In this document: positions 51,867 to 62,246 of the stretch, piece after piece
How the letters are laid out: the number at the start of each line of letters is the position of its first letter
Position numbering within the stretch: the stretch's first letter is position 1
Source of the DNA: Seriola aureovittata
Taxonomy: Eukaryota > Chordata > Actinopteri > Carangiformes > Carangidae
Assembly: GCF_021018895.1 (NCBI RefSeq)
Contig: NC_079387.1
Span: 2,977,083 to 3,041,082, forward strand
Direction of reading: 5' to 3'
Length of the DNA: 64,000 nucleotides
Program-made: the position numbers and the translations under genes
The notes under the pieces: model-generated
Seen by the model: the letters and a program-made list of their open reading frames with translations, nothing else
Told to the model about the DNA's origin: nothing
Databases searched by the model: none

Positions 51867-51905
51867 GTCACCACATCATGTCAAACAACTACCAACTATG
51901 AGGTG
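51867..51905 (+). CDS. tns1: tns1 exon 4: end of C1 domain and start of linker
   Basis: This 39-nt exon reads VTTSCQTTTNYEV, phase 0 at both ends, with acceptor ttccacag and donor gtgagt. Cys88 (TTSC) is the last zinc ligand, 7 residues after the Cys in exon 3, completing the C1 pattern. The same 13 residues can be aligned with the segment ending PCSPAVNYEL in a human TNS1 isoform that lacks C1, which suggests a shared exon that can also follow another first exon. Confidence 0.88.
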
Positions 51906-52216
51906 GTGAGTATGCCGTGTGCATGTCTTGTGTGTTTGTGTAGCATGTGTGTGAATCTGTGCACAAATGAGACCATAAAGGAAACTCTTAAAGATCTTGT
52001 TGACCTCTGAAATCCCTGTCGTAATGCTGTGAGCCTTCCTGTCATTGTGGCGGAACCACTCACAGGGAGCGCTGTGAGGTTGACGCTGGAGGTCATAGGT
52101 CAGAGGCTATAACCACGAGGGCTTCCTCCGTTTCCTCAAGGGAAAATCCTGTCAAAGCAGCTCTAACAAGACACATTCTGAATACTGTTTTCAGCTGTGG
52201 AGGGGATAAGAATTTT

Positions 52217-52240
52217 ATGATGATGATGATGATGATGATG
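52217..52240. repeat. (ATG)8 trinucleotide repeat
   Basis: Eight perfect atg units in intron 4. Confidence 0.95.
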
Positions 52241-52916
52241 CCAGTGTTATGGGGCAGTTTCCTTTAGGTGCCTTTAGTATAGTAGTAGTTTTGTTGACTG
52301 AGCTGTCAATTTTGTCATACCACCGTCCATAGTTTACATATTCTTCCCTTTTTTTAATCAGTATTTTCTCTTCTGTTATTCATTGGATTTGGCCTGGGCA
52401 CACTGCAAATAAATGATATAACTGTAACACACCTAGATATCCAGGATGGACTGAGAAAGTATCTTAAATCACTGATTTGTTCTGAGGCTTTCGGGATGCA
52501 TTTAAATGCTACACCAAGAGACTGATACTGAGCTGCATTTTTATCCAGCTTTAAATAGAAGTTTTTCATTCACGTCCATAAATGCTGCATAATCAGCAAA
52601 TGGTAGGTGGGTGAGTGAGTTTAAAAAATCGGCAGGAATAGCAATTTCATCATTCTCCTGATTTCTAATGTCAAACAAAAAGCAGTGCAGCCGGTCCTGT
52701 TTTATATTTGAAAGATTAACCACCAATGATATGACCAAGTTAGGAACATTCCAAGCTACTTTTCACTTATTTACTTTGGATGCCGGCCTTTTTAAATGAC
52801 GGCTGCAGCTTGTTAAACAGCCCCCGGTTTTGTTTATAGAGCTCACATCAGCCTAAGACGCTGCACTTAACTCAGTTAAGAGATTTTCCTTAACACATGG
52901 ATCCCTGTCAGTCTGT

Positions 52917-52947
52917 GTGGGTGTGTGTGTGTGTGTGTGTGTGTGTG
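52917..52947. repeat. (GT)n microsatellite
   Basis: GT repeat of about 14 units in intron 4. Confidence 0.95.
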
Positions 52948-53213
52948 GACACATTTCTGTCTCGGTCAAATACTTTCTTTCACTTTCAGCAACACACAAA
53001 GACTAATAGAGAGATTTAAATTGTAAAGCACTACACATACCTCTAAATCAACATGATGTTAATAAAGAATAATGTATAATAAGAGAGTATGTGTACTTTG
53101 TGTATGGAGGACAGAGAAAGTGTGTATAGCTCAGAGAGGAAGACATAGACAGTGTGTTTTCCTCAAGGTTAATAGAATGACTGTGTCTGGTGTGTCACCG
53201 ACAGCCAGACAGG

Positions 53214-53214
<1 letters not shown>

Positions 53215-53259
<45 letters not shown>
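53215..53259. repeat. (GA)n microsatellite
   Basis: Perfect GA run about 130 bases before the exon 5 acceptor. Confidence 0.96.
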
Positions 53260-53260
<1 letters not shown>

Positions 53261-53389
53261 CTATAAAACAAATAGTCTCTCCCTCTTCTCTCTCCTTCCC
53301 CTTCTCATCCTTTCGCTCACCATGTTGTTTCTTCCTCGGTGTGAGAGAAACAATGACTAACCCACTGACTGTCTGGCTTCTCTCTCCAG

Positions 53390-53431
53390 CCTCCCACTCC
53401 TCAGCTGCCATTAAAGCATGTAGATACACCG
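53390..53431 (+). CDS. tns1: tns1 exon 5: linker
   Basis: This 42-nt exon reads PPTPQLPLKHVDTP, phase 0 at both ends, between tctctccag and a gtaagt donor. It aligns with the PSPGQSITKQVDTP linker of human TNS1, sharing the VDTP end. It is a proline-rich, probably disordered spacer between the C1 and phosphatase-like domains. Its length, divisible by three, allows clean skipping. Confidence 0.85.
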
Positions 53432-53544
53432 GTAAGTAACGCCTCTTCCTTCTAAGTGTTAATGCCAAGGAGACATGCTTAAAAGCTCTTCATTCATAAA
53501 TGCTGTTATTGTTATTGCAACAAAGTGCTGGAATAACAATCCTT

Positions 53545-54055
53545 ATATATGCTTTATGGCCAAATGTATATGGACACCCTCCACATACATTTGTGTACTT
53601 TTGGTCATGGTTTGGGTTAGTCCCGTTAGTTACACTTAAGGGAAATATCAATGCCACAACATACAATGTTTTAGACAGAAATGTGCTTCCAACTCTGTGG
53701 CAACAGTTTGGGGAAGACCCTTCCCTGTTCCAATAAGACAATCCCCCTGTGCACAAAGCCAGGTCCATAAAGAAGTGGTTTTCCCAGTTTGCGGTGGAGG
53801 AAAACAGAGTCCTGACTTTAACCCCAGCCAACACCTTTGGGATGACCTGGAACACTGACTGCAATCCAGCTCTTATCACCCACCATCAGTGGCCGACCTC
53901 AATAAGGCTCCTGTGGCTAAATGGGAGCAAATCCCTGCCGCCAGGTTTCCACAGTCTTGTGGAAAGAGGAGTGGAGGCTGTTAAAGCAGCAGATTAATGC
54001 TCAATCAAATATGAGTTTAATATTGAGTGTCCACATACTTTTGTACATATAGTAT
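53545..54055 (+). mobile_element. decayed Tc1/mariner-like transposon remnant
   Basis: About 510 bp in tns1 intron 5, bounded by imperfect inverted repeats: atggccaaatgtatatggac near 53555 and, inverted, tgtccacatacttttgtaca near 54029. TA dinucleotides sit at both edges. The interior encodes only the C-terminal third of a Tc1-type DDE transposase: WQQFGEDPSLFQ, a stop, DNPPVHKARSIKKWFSQFAV, then a frameshift after which PDFNPSQHLWDDLE is read. The second catalytic Asp region (Q-stop-DN) and the PDFNP motif are visible in different frames. One stop and one frameshift, plus the missing N-terminal two thirds, make it an inactive, internally deleted copy. Confidence 0.8.
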
Positions 54056-54515
54056 CATTAGACCAACTGGTGTTTCACCATCAAAAGTAATAATTGCCAT
54101 TTCACTAATTATCCATCTTAAACGACTGACAACAATGACATAAAACATATCATCACATGCTGTTGTATCATTTTATTTTGATAAGAAAAACATCACAGGA
54201 AGTGATTCTTTTACACTTCAGTTTTGTTCTAAAAACGTTGCTACCTACTGTACAGATAAACCACCCTTCACAGTGTTTTACAGCACCACATCCTGTGTGT
54301 ACAACCCACTGAGTCTAGAGTGTGTCACCAGAATAATTATAGGCTTCTTCGGTTTTTAATTCTTATCCATTAATACATAATTAGTTACTTGATAATTTCA
54401 TAAGTAATTAAAGCTGTTGAGCTCTGACCCCAAACACAGCTCACGTCTGTTCCTGCAAACCGCAGAAGGTGGCAGCACCATGCAGTACATAACATACTTG
54501 ACTAACCAATTAGAG

Positions 54516-54521
<6 letters not shown>

Positions 54522-54553
<32 letters not shown>
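54522..54553. repeat. (CTG)n trinucleotide repeat, about 10 copies
   Basis: Pure CTG run on the sense strand of tns1 intron 5. Confidence 0.95.
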
Positions 54554-54555
<2 letters not shown>

Positions 54556-56187
54556 GTTTGAGGGTTGAACCATATTTGATTTTTACACATTTTTAAATAG
54601 TTTTAATGAATTTGATATATAGACACATTACTGTGATGTAAATGTATTATTCAAGGACAACATAAGGATATTTTTAATTATGTTTTTTTTTTTGCATGTT
54701 TGTTTTTCATGCATCATCTGAATGCGAATTGAATTTCTTAAATTCATCAATCTATTAATTGATCATGAATGAATTAACATTAACAATGAAAAATGCTCTT
54801 ATTATTCTAGTGGCACACTCCAGAGTCCGTACAACCAGGTGGCCTGAGCTAAATGATTTAACCCTCTCTCTGTTCTGTGCCAGTCTAAAGAAATATTTGG
54901 TACATACCTTGCAAAATGAGAAAAGCTGCCCTGACATCTGTTTTTGTTAGCTCACTGCAAATTACGCCTCCTCTGTGCCAGGAGTCGCTGCCAAGGCCTG
55001 GCCTGAAACTAAGCATGCATGTTTAGCTTGACATTGCTAAACCATGAAGGGTGCAGGGAGAGGCGGTGGGTTTCCAAGAAGGCATGATTCCAAAAAAATA
55101 AGAGAGGAGAGAACCACTGCTAATGCAAAAAGAAAACAGTTTATTCAAGCCAACAGTCACAAAGGCAAAGATTTGTTAGCTTGTTTCAAATGTTTTTTGA
55201 ATACACGGCTCCCAAGTCTTTATTTTTCTTTTCATGAAACCAGAAGCAACATATTTACAAAAGATGAAAGCAGCACTGATGTCTCGCATCCCTGTTTTTT
55301 CTCCTCTCCCTTCTGTGAATCACAACAATGAGTAATGAGTGTTTGCATCGGTCGTCGTCTGAATGTTTACTTCGGTGATGACTCAGAATCAGATTATTAA
55401 CACAGATCGGTCCTTGACACAAGCTTGTATGGAGATTAATTCATATTCGGTGCGTTCCCAGAGAAAAACAGAAGACACATGATGAGACAACGTGATGAGT
55501 TTGGGTAGAGTTCACAGAAAATTAATGGCAGACGAGAAGGTGCGTGGGATTGGGATGATTTCTTCATTAATAGAGAGGGGGTCTTAAATCAAAGGCGATA
55601 AAAAAATTTGGACATTTTATATATTATTACAGCATGTTAAAGGACTATTCCACCAAAAACCTGTGCGTGTAGCTGTCTGCTCTCCATCCATATGCATGGG
55701 TTCATGGGAAATGTGGGTGGAATCATGAGAACGACTAGCGCTAAAAATACAGAGAGAGAAGCTACTAGTTGTCTTGACCAGAGTCTTGTTTTTTACTGTA
55801 ATTTTGGAAGTTTTTTTACAAATAATTTGACAAGGACACATTGGTGTTTGGGAGTAAATACACATAGACACGGCCCCTCAGCTGAGGTCATGATCCTGAT
55901 CTTTCATCCGAATGTTTTGTTTAACCAAAAAAAAGCTTTGTTGTGTGGTTGTTACCTTTTATCAAAGCATTCTTTGCGTTATCCCATCATATCGTGTTTC
56001 TTTGGTTCCAAGTGAAATGGAGATCTTGTCTTTTGGCTTGATTTTAAAGGAAATCATTTGTTTTCTTATTGTGTTATCCTGGCATCCTCTGCTTTCTGCT
56101 TTGATGCTTAAATTATGGAATCATCATCATATGGGCTTTACCATATATATGGGCATTTGTGTGTGTGGGTGTGTGGTGTATGGACAC

Positions 56188-56216
<29 letters not shown>
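56188..56216. repeat. 29-base poly(G) run
   Basis: Uninterrupted G on the plus strand of intron 5, directly after a GT-rich stretch. Confidence 0.9.
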
Positions 56217-56219
<3 letters not shown>

Positions 56220-58423
56220 AACCCAATCTTTATTGGGTTAGTCCATATAGGATTCATATATGGTGGTTTTTAAATCAAAACACCCCATCATGACTATAAC
56301 TGAGTCGGTGTGGGGCCTGTTCGGGGTCATCCAAGTGCACTATGGGGATTTTTGTGAATCAGTTAATGCCTCAAGGGAGGACAGAGAGTGGCTGGATACA
56401 CTCATGTAAGTTGAGCAGCTACAATTTCACAACAGTTTTAATGATCAATTTTATTACTTGAACCAAAAGGGAATATTAAAAGTATTTTCATTCCATGTTT
56501 TATGCTTTGATAACTTTTCGCTTCAGTCACTAGATTCTTGAGGGTAATAAAGGTCAAACACATGTGCAGCAGACAAAAAACATATACTGTATATTCACAT
56601 AGGAACCACACAGAACACAAACACAGGGCTTGAGAAAAAAGAAAAGGGGGGGAGTCAGAAATAATGAGAGATAATGAGACCGAGGGAGGAGTAGTTCCAG
56701 AGAGAACAAAGTGGGTGGGAGGGAGAGGACAAGAGAAAGAAGGGAGAAGGCAGTCGAAAGGGAAACGAGAGAGGGAAGATGCATCATGATATATTACATA
56801 ATTGCTCATGAAGCATCTTTTCTCTCATGATGGCACAGTGGGAACTTCTCGTTGTAGCGCTAGGCGATTAAGGCCGCGGTGACCTGGATGATGCTCTGTG
56901 ATTTAAAAACATGAAATTGGTTTAGTTGGAAGTAGTTATTGTGCCAAAACATGCCTCTGGGCAGCTCCATCCGAAGGCGTTTTGCCCACCTGCGTTCATC
57001 CTGGAGGTGGAGCACTGGGTACCTGTTCAAGGTAGGCTACTGTCGCACAGGAAGTCCAAAAGCCACAGTTTTTTTTTTCTTTTTGTAGCTTGTCCTTTAG
57101 TAGCTGTTGTGGAGCTTTCAGTCATATCATATGATCTTCCTCAGCAGATGGATTTGTCATTTTTCATGAAATGTTATCTAGCCATATGTCTTTAAGATTA
57201 TAGTTGACATTATTCAATATTTTCTTATTGGCAAGAAATGCCTGAATGCCCAAAGCATTAGTCTAATATTTACAGTCTTCTCCACCTTTACTGTGGCACT
57301 CATGCAATGTTCGTGTCATGCTGGATAAATGGTAGAGGTACCTGTGAATATTCATGTTTGTAGATAACTCTAATAGTTGATTGCAGATCTGGTCATGTGA
57401 GGGACAAAAATGCCATTAATTGCCTTGATTTGGCTGACGTGAGGCATCCACTTCTCTTTGGTGCCAAGTCAGTTATCAAAAAAAAAAATTGGAGTTTCCT
57501 AGTCGTAATTAAACTGCAATGTTGACATGAACATTTACAGTTTGGATAACCAGTAGGGACTGTTTTCAGTCGCGGATTAATACACATTTATTGCACCAGT
57601 GAGTATCTTCATGATGTACAGTATGTGTGATTGACTCCAAACACACCGCAGTGCCTATGTTCATGGTAATAAAGGAACATGTCACTCGGTGCAGTGATGT
57701 GGCTCAGTGATGTGAGTTTAATAGTTTTTGGATGACAATGGAGTCTGTGGCACAGAGGAATAAACTGCATCATGCTTTGGCAGGAAATATGTGAGAATGG
57801 TACATTTATTGTTGGTTCTGTCCTTTCCATTGGATTTTCTTTTTGACAATGAGAACCAGTCTTTTATTGTAAAACCCAGCTTTCTCGTGTGAAAAAGTGC
57901 ATTTTAAATGGACAGACACTGTAGCTAGACTACATTACATGCTGCATTGATTTTCATGAGGCGTTCATGCACCCATGTCGCTACAAGACAACAGATTGTC
58001 CCCGCGATGTGAAATGTACCGGCGTAACACCCCCGAAGCCCCATGCGAACAGGCTGTTTCATTTTGCAAACACTAACGTCCGCGGTCCGCCTGGCATCTG
58101 GTTCCTGTCAAATCACAGAGAATTATGCTTCCCATTTTGGCTCTTGGGGGTGGGATTAGCTTCATCTGGGAGAAGCCGCTGGGCAGCAACATGGAGAGCT
58201 CTGTGCTGTGTGTTTAACCTTCTGCGATGATTAGAGACCCTTCTTGCCAACATCTCTGTTTAACCACTTGACCGGTAAAGCTGAACGCTCACTCTTCATG
58301 ACGTTGTGGGAAAAAAGTCTAAAATCTCACAGATGATGCCTGTGAAGATAAATTTTAGCTGCTAGTTCTATCTTTTTGGGTGCCTTCATCTTTTTTGATG
58401 GCAGCTGACTTCATACAGGCATG

Positions 58424-58439
58424 CCCCCCCCCCCCCCCC
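58424..58439. repeat. 16-base poly(C) run
   Basis: Uninterrupted C on the plus strand of intron 5. Confidence 0.92.
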
Positions 58440-58669
58440 GGCCCCGCAAACAGTAAAAGGAAGAGCCAACTCCAGCATCTATTATGCAGCGATTCCTCGA
58501 CAGTACATATTTAGTAACGTTTTCCCTCCGCAGTCCTGTCACAGTAAAACAACCTGACTTCACCTCTTTCCTCAGTAAATAACTAGATTCAAGACAAGAT
58601 AATTAAAGTGTGCTGAAGTCCTGACGAGACCTGAGTCAGGATGGTTTTCTCCTGGAAGACACTGATGTA

Positions 58670-59015
58670 TTGTGGTTTTTTTTTCTTCTTCTTCTCCTTA
58701 ATCGCTTCCTTATCCTTCTGTTACATTTACTTCTCCTGCTTCCTATCATTTCTTTGTTTCTCTCTCCTTCTCTTTCTTCATCATTTTCAGCATTCCTTCT
58801 TGCTCTTCCTTTTCTTTTGTTCCCTCTCCTCTTCATCATCCTCTTTTCTTTTTTGCTCATCCTTACACTCGTCCTTCTCTCCAAACTTCTTCATCTTCTT
58901 CTCCTGCTCCTTCTCCTACTCCTTATTCTTCTCTTCATTTTTTCCTCCTCCTGCTCCTTCTCTTTGTTTTATCTTGCTCTATCTCTTCTCTCTTTCTTTC
59001 TCTTTCTCCAAAACA
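58670..59015. repeat. CTT/TTC-rich polypyrimidine tract
   Basis: About 345 bases with very few purines on the plus strand, largely cttctt/tcctt units, in intron 5 shortly before exon 6. It produces long Ser-Leu-Phe ORFs and Arg-Lys-Glu ORFs opposite, which are not genes. Confidence 0.9.
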
Positions 59016-59160
59016 GCTTCAGTTTTGCTTCTTGTGATCTGACTTTTCTGTAATTTGTTATGTCAGATTGTAATTCAGTAAAATCATCATCATTACCAGA
59101 TGGCTTATGAATCATTTTCTCCCTCCCTCCTCCTCCCTCTCTCCCCCACCCTCTGCATAT

Positions 59161-59201
59161 ATGTGTGTGTGTGTGTGTGTTTGTGCATGTGTGTGTGTGT
59201 G
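59161..59201. repeat. (TG)n microsatellite abutting the exon 6 acceptor
   Basis: Two TG runs joined by tttgtgca end about 7 bases before the AG at 59208-59209. The repeat replaces the usual polypyrimidine tract. Confidence 0.95.
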
Positions 59202-59209
59202 CTCTCCAG

Positions 59210-59259
59210 GGATCTACGAGGTCCTGCAAGAGCGTCGAGATAAGGCGAAAGCAGTCACG
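59210..59259 (+). CDS. tns1: tns1 exon 6: basic linker
   Basis: The exon is 50 nt, 16 codons plus two bases, from ctctccag to a gtaaga donor. The correct frame is GSTRSCKSVEIRRKQS followed by an Arg codon split with exon 7. It aligns with human TNS1 ATRS...RKASRS. A second frame is also open (reading IYEVLQERR) but does not fit the phases on either side. The acceptor is preceded by a (TG)n microsatellite that ends only about 9 bases before the AG; see findings. Because 50 is not a multiple of three, skipping this exon shifts the frame. Confidence 0.85.
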
Positions 59260-60368
59260 GTAAGACTCGTGTTATATGCAGGTGCACAGTGAGTTGATAT
59301 AGAATAAATTTAAGAATAGATTATTTTCCCTCCATAATCCATTGTGATCTCCAACTCAATTTTACGATGAACATCACATAACGATTATTTGGCCTTTTTT
59401 CTCGGAATGTAAATTCTCATTCCACACTCTTTGTTTTCTGTTATTCTTCAAACACGGTTATTTCTCATGCGGGGCTTTACTGTATGCTCACCACCCAATA
59501 AACCTGATTACCGTTTGGCCAGTGAAATAGATTATAGTGATAATACAGTATAATAATAATATCAGCAGAGGTCATGTCAACAGTCAGTCAAGGATTGTAA
59601 ACCTTTTCCTCTCCAAGAAATATGAGAGTGAGCTGCAGGAGTTTACTTTTGATCAAGGGGATGTTTGTGATGAACTGAGTTTTAGAAGTGTTCTCACAGC
59701 TGCTGTAAAGAAGTGCTGTGTGAAGATGATGATCTCTGAAAATTGGAGAGCAGTTTGGAGTGAACAAAGCTGATGATCAAGATGCTTATGTTGAGTTAAT
59801 ATGGGAAGACAGTCCAGTGTTTAGAAGGTAAAAAGGTCAAAGCCTCCATCCCATGGTTGTGTCCCGAAAAAAAAAAATGTTTCTTAGTATTGATCCAAGT
59901 TTGCAGAAAACATCCACAAGGTTACATACGGCCAAAAAGTGACATGCCTACTAGCAGTGTATCTGCTTGTTATAGTCATTTAAATGCATGAACAATCAAT
60001 AATAGTACAGTGCAGCCTATATAAAACCGTTTCTGAAGTTTATTTATAAGTTGCAGTCAGTGAGAGGTGTGTGGTTTTAATTTTGTATAGCCTTCAAAAC
60101 AATATTAAGATCTTTATGAAAAATTCATGCAAAGTGAAGAGTAGAGTGTTCCAGTTTGGTTACATAACACACACCTTTTCCTATGCAAACCTTCATGAAA
60201 TCAGGACCTCGGTATTTTGTTCAAGGAGAGCAGGGTAGATGTTCGCCAACAAAAAGTTTGAACCTCAGCTGTGCGGTTGAGAGATGCTCAGTTCGACCGT
60301 GAAGCTATCCCCCCACTGGGATACAAAAGCACCAGATAAACACGTCTTGCTCCCTCTGCCTTTTCCAG

Positions 60369-60540
60369 GAGTCAGAGTGTGGTTCAGGCCATGGAGGAGA
60401 GCTATGAGGTGGACCTGGTCTACATCACGGAGAGGATCATCTCCGTCTCTTTCCCCGCCGCCGCCGAGGAGCACAGCTACACCACCCACCTCAAGGAGGT
60501 GGCGACGATGCTGCGGTCCAAACACGGCGAACATTATCTG
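60369..60540 (+). CDS. tns1: tns1 exon 7: start of the PTEN-like phosphatase domain
   Basis: The exon is 172 nt. After one base completing the split Arg it encodes 57 residues starting [19 protein letters not shown]. It matches the N-terminus of the tensin phosphatase-like domain (human [21 protein letters not shown], and KSKHG near the end). Met135 at 60391 lies in a near-perfect Kozak context (gccATGG) and corresponds to the start of short tensin isoforms. The donor is ctg|gtgaga. A GC-rich run of Ala codons (FPAAAEEH) is a small divergent patch relative to mammals. Confidence 0.96.
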
Positions 60541-60796
60541 GTGAGATACCCCCCCCCCCCTCTCTTTCTCTGAATCCAGGACTGTTCACTCATATCACTT
60601 CTTGTGTTTCCTGTTTACTCAACTTTGTCCTTTGATTTTGGTCAGTGCAGAAATTTCAGTGATTCTTTTCACTGCACAAATGTGACTTTGTTGTGATATT
60701 TCTTCTTTAACAATAAAAAACCTAAAAATACATTTTGAATATCACATGTGCATTAGTACTTTGATATATTCATATTTGGTCTCTATCTGATTTCAG

Positions 60797-60847
60797 ATGC
60801 TCAACCTGAGCGAGCAGAGGAACGACATATCAAAGTTGAACCACAAG
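60797..60847 (+). CDS. tns1: tns1 exon 8: phosphatase-like domain
   Basis: This exon is 51 nt, phase 0 at both ends, with acceptor gatttcag and donor gtaaac. It encodes MLNLSEQRNDISKLNHK, matching the LFNLSE(R/K)R.D.TKL segment conserved in tensins and related to the YNLS region of PTEN. It follows an intron of only 256 bp. Confidence 0.95.
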
Positions 60848-60967
60848 GTAAACACACAGGCATATATATTAGATAACCTCATGTTTTAGAGGAATGAAAC
60901 CACAAAGATGAAAAGTGAAACCTCCTTCTGGTCTGAATAAAACCCCGAACCCTCTCAACCCCCCCAG

Positions 60968-61090
60968 GTTCTGGAGTTTGGCTGGCCAGACCACCATGCA
61001 CCAGCGCTGGACAAAATCTGCAGCATGTGCAAGGCCATCGACACGTGGCTCAATGGAGACCCACGTAACGTGGTTGTATTACACAACAAG
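60968..61090 (+). CDS. tns1: tns1 exon 9: WPD loop and start of the P-loop
   Basis: This 123-nt exon (41 codons, phase 0 at both ends) follows a poly-C tract ending ccccccag and ends at a gtaaag donor. It reads [20 protein letters not shown] and on to NVVVLHNK. It keeps a WPD-type loop (GWPD). The first part of the phosphatase signature loop is here: His240 is followed by Asn241 where an active enzyme has the nucleophilic Cys. The Asn is normal for TNS1. The intron before it is 120 bp. Confidence 0.97.
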
Positions 61091-61139
61091 GTAAAGCAGC
61101 AACACGACTGTCCAGAACATGAACGGAAAAAAAAACATC

Positions 61140-61196
61140 TGTTATTATCAAGGAATTATTGCCTATCTCCCAAAATGTTGAACTACTCCTTTAAAT
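61140..61196 (-). repeat. short fragment of the same dispersed repeat family, other end
   Basis: On the minus strand this reads taaaggagtagttcaacatt followed by ttgggagata. That is the 5' part of the common teleost repeat whose middle portion appears at 33490-33660. It lies in intron 9. Confidence 0.55.
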
Positions 61197-61657
61197 GTGA
61201 AACCTATGGATATATTTGTATTGTATGTTCTGTGGCTGCTGATCTCATGAACTCAACATAAATTCTTGTAGTTATTCAATTCTCATGGTTATACAATCCA
61301 TTCTCTTTTGTTTAAACATACATAACTTTACAGTATTTGCACATGCTACCCAGATGAAGCAGAAAAAGCAGAAATGAAAACATTTTCTCACTCTAAACAC
61401 GCAGAGTGATCAAACATTATTTCATGTGATTTATGTTTCTTCCAGCTTTTTGGGTTTTCAATGTAAATCAAGCAGCTTGCTGACCAGTCCATCACTTCTG
61501 AGGATTTATTTGTTCCTCCGTTTCTTGATATTTATGAAAAAAATCTTTGATCTCTTTGAAATAAGTCCTGTGTCAAATAAACCTTTCAATAATCCACAGT
61601 CAAACTTCAATCATATTGCTGACAAAGTTTCTCCTCTCCTCTGTTTCTGTGTCACAG

Positions 61658-61722
61658 GGGAACCGAGGTCGAACGGGGGTGGTGGTGGCTGCGTACATGC
61701 ACTACAGCAACATATCTGCAAG
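61658..61722 (+). CDS. tns1: tns1 exon 10: P-loop arginine and helix
   Basis: The exon is 65 nt, 21 codons plus two bases. It continues the signature loop with GNRGRTG and then [14 protein letters not shown], almost identical to TNS1 apart from Thr after the loop Arg (Ile in human). The loop as assembled is HNKGNRGRTG: the Arg and the following Thr of the CX5R(S/T) pattern are present and only the Cys is missing. The acceptor is gtgtcacag and the donor gtatca. Confidence 0.96.
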
Positions 61723-62162
61723 GTATCAAAGATGTCACGATAAGTAGACAGACTAAAACATGGTGAAGATTTGTGCCTGTCGATTTTGAGCAAGTGGAAT
61801 TTAAATCCACTTTAAATCTCCTCTTCACAAGGTTTTGTGAGGACAGGAGTGCCAATCCATCACCTCAAGGTCTGGGACCAGAGCAGTCTTGAAAATGAAA
61901 TACTGATGTGATTATTATGGCAAAACACAGAGTCCGGGTCAGCTTATTTTTCTGGCTCTGTGAGAAGAAGCGCTCCAACAATGTCATCATTCTTTAATGC
62001 AACCAGATGTTAATAGGTGGGATGGAGCCAGGAGGATTTAAAGCTGTTTTGTAAATGGTGAAGTTCCAGGGGGGTATTTCGAATATACAAGCAGTTGTTG
62101 ATACGTTGTAATTTGTGGAACAACAAACTATAACAATGTCCTTCTCATTTTGTGTCATGCAG

Positions 62163-62246
62163 TGCTGACCAGGCGTTGGACAGGTTTGCCATGAGGCGCT
62201 TCTACGAGGACAAAGCACTTCCTGTGGGGCAGCCATCGCAGAAAAG
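62163..62246 (+). CDS. tns1: tns1 exon 11: phosphatase-like domain, last exon seen
   Basis: The exon is 84 nt; its first base completes the split Ser codon, and 27 codons plus two bases follow. It reads [20 protein letters not shown] and VGQPSQK, nearly identical to TNS1 and TNS3. The acceptor is gtcatgcag and the donor gttagt. The final two bases (ag) begin the Arg codon that precedes YV.YFSGLLSG in other tensins; that exon is beyond the window. Confidence 0.95.

Larger units (their letters stand above)
53432..59209 (+). other. tns1: tns1 intron 5 (5.8 kb)
   Basis: Carries the Tc1-like remnant, the CTG repeat, a poly(G) and a poly(C) run, and the polypyrimidine tract. 54560-56180 and 56220-58420 otherwise show nothing I can name. 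Confidence 0.85.

Noticed and set aside
57967..58230. Plus-strand ORF of 87 codons in a CpG-containing patch of intron 5
   Set aside because: No splice signals at its ends and no similarity to tensin or another family; could be a conserved non-coding element but nothing in the sequence shows it.
58641..59053. Two long Phe/Leu/Ser ORFs on the plus strand
   Set aside because: Translation of a polypyrimidine tract.
59107..59292. Alternative frame through exon 6 (IYEVLQERRDKAK)
   Set aside because: Looks protein-like, but phase does not fit exon 5 or exon 7, while the other frame matches the TNS1 linker.
60284..60544. Arg/Pro/Ser-rich frame across exon 7
   Set aside because: Shadow of the real tensin frame, caused by GC-rich codons.
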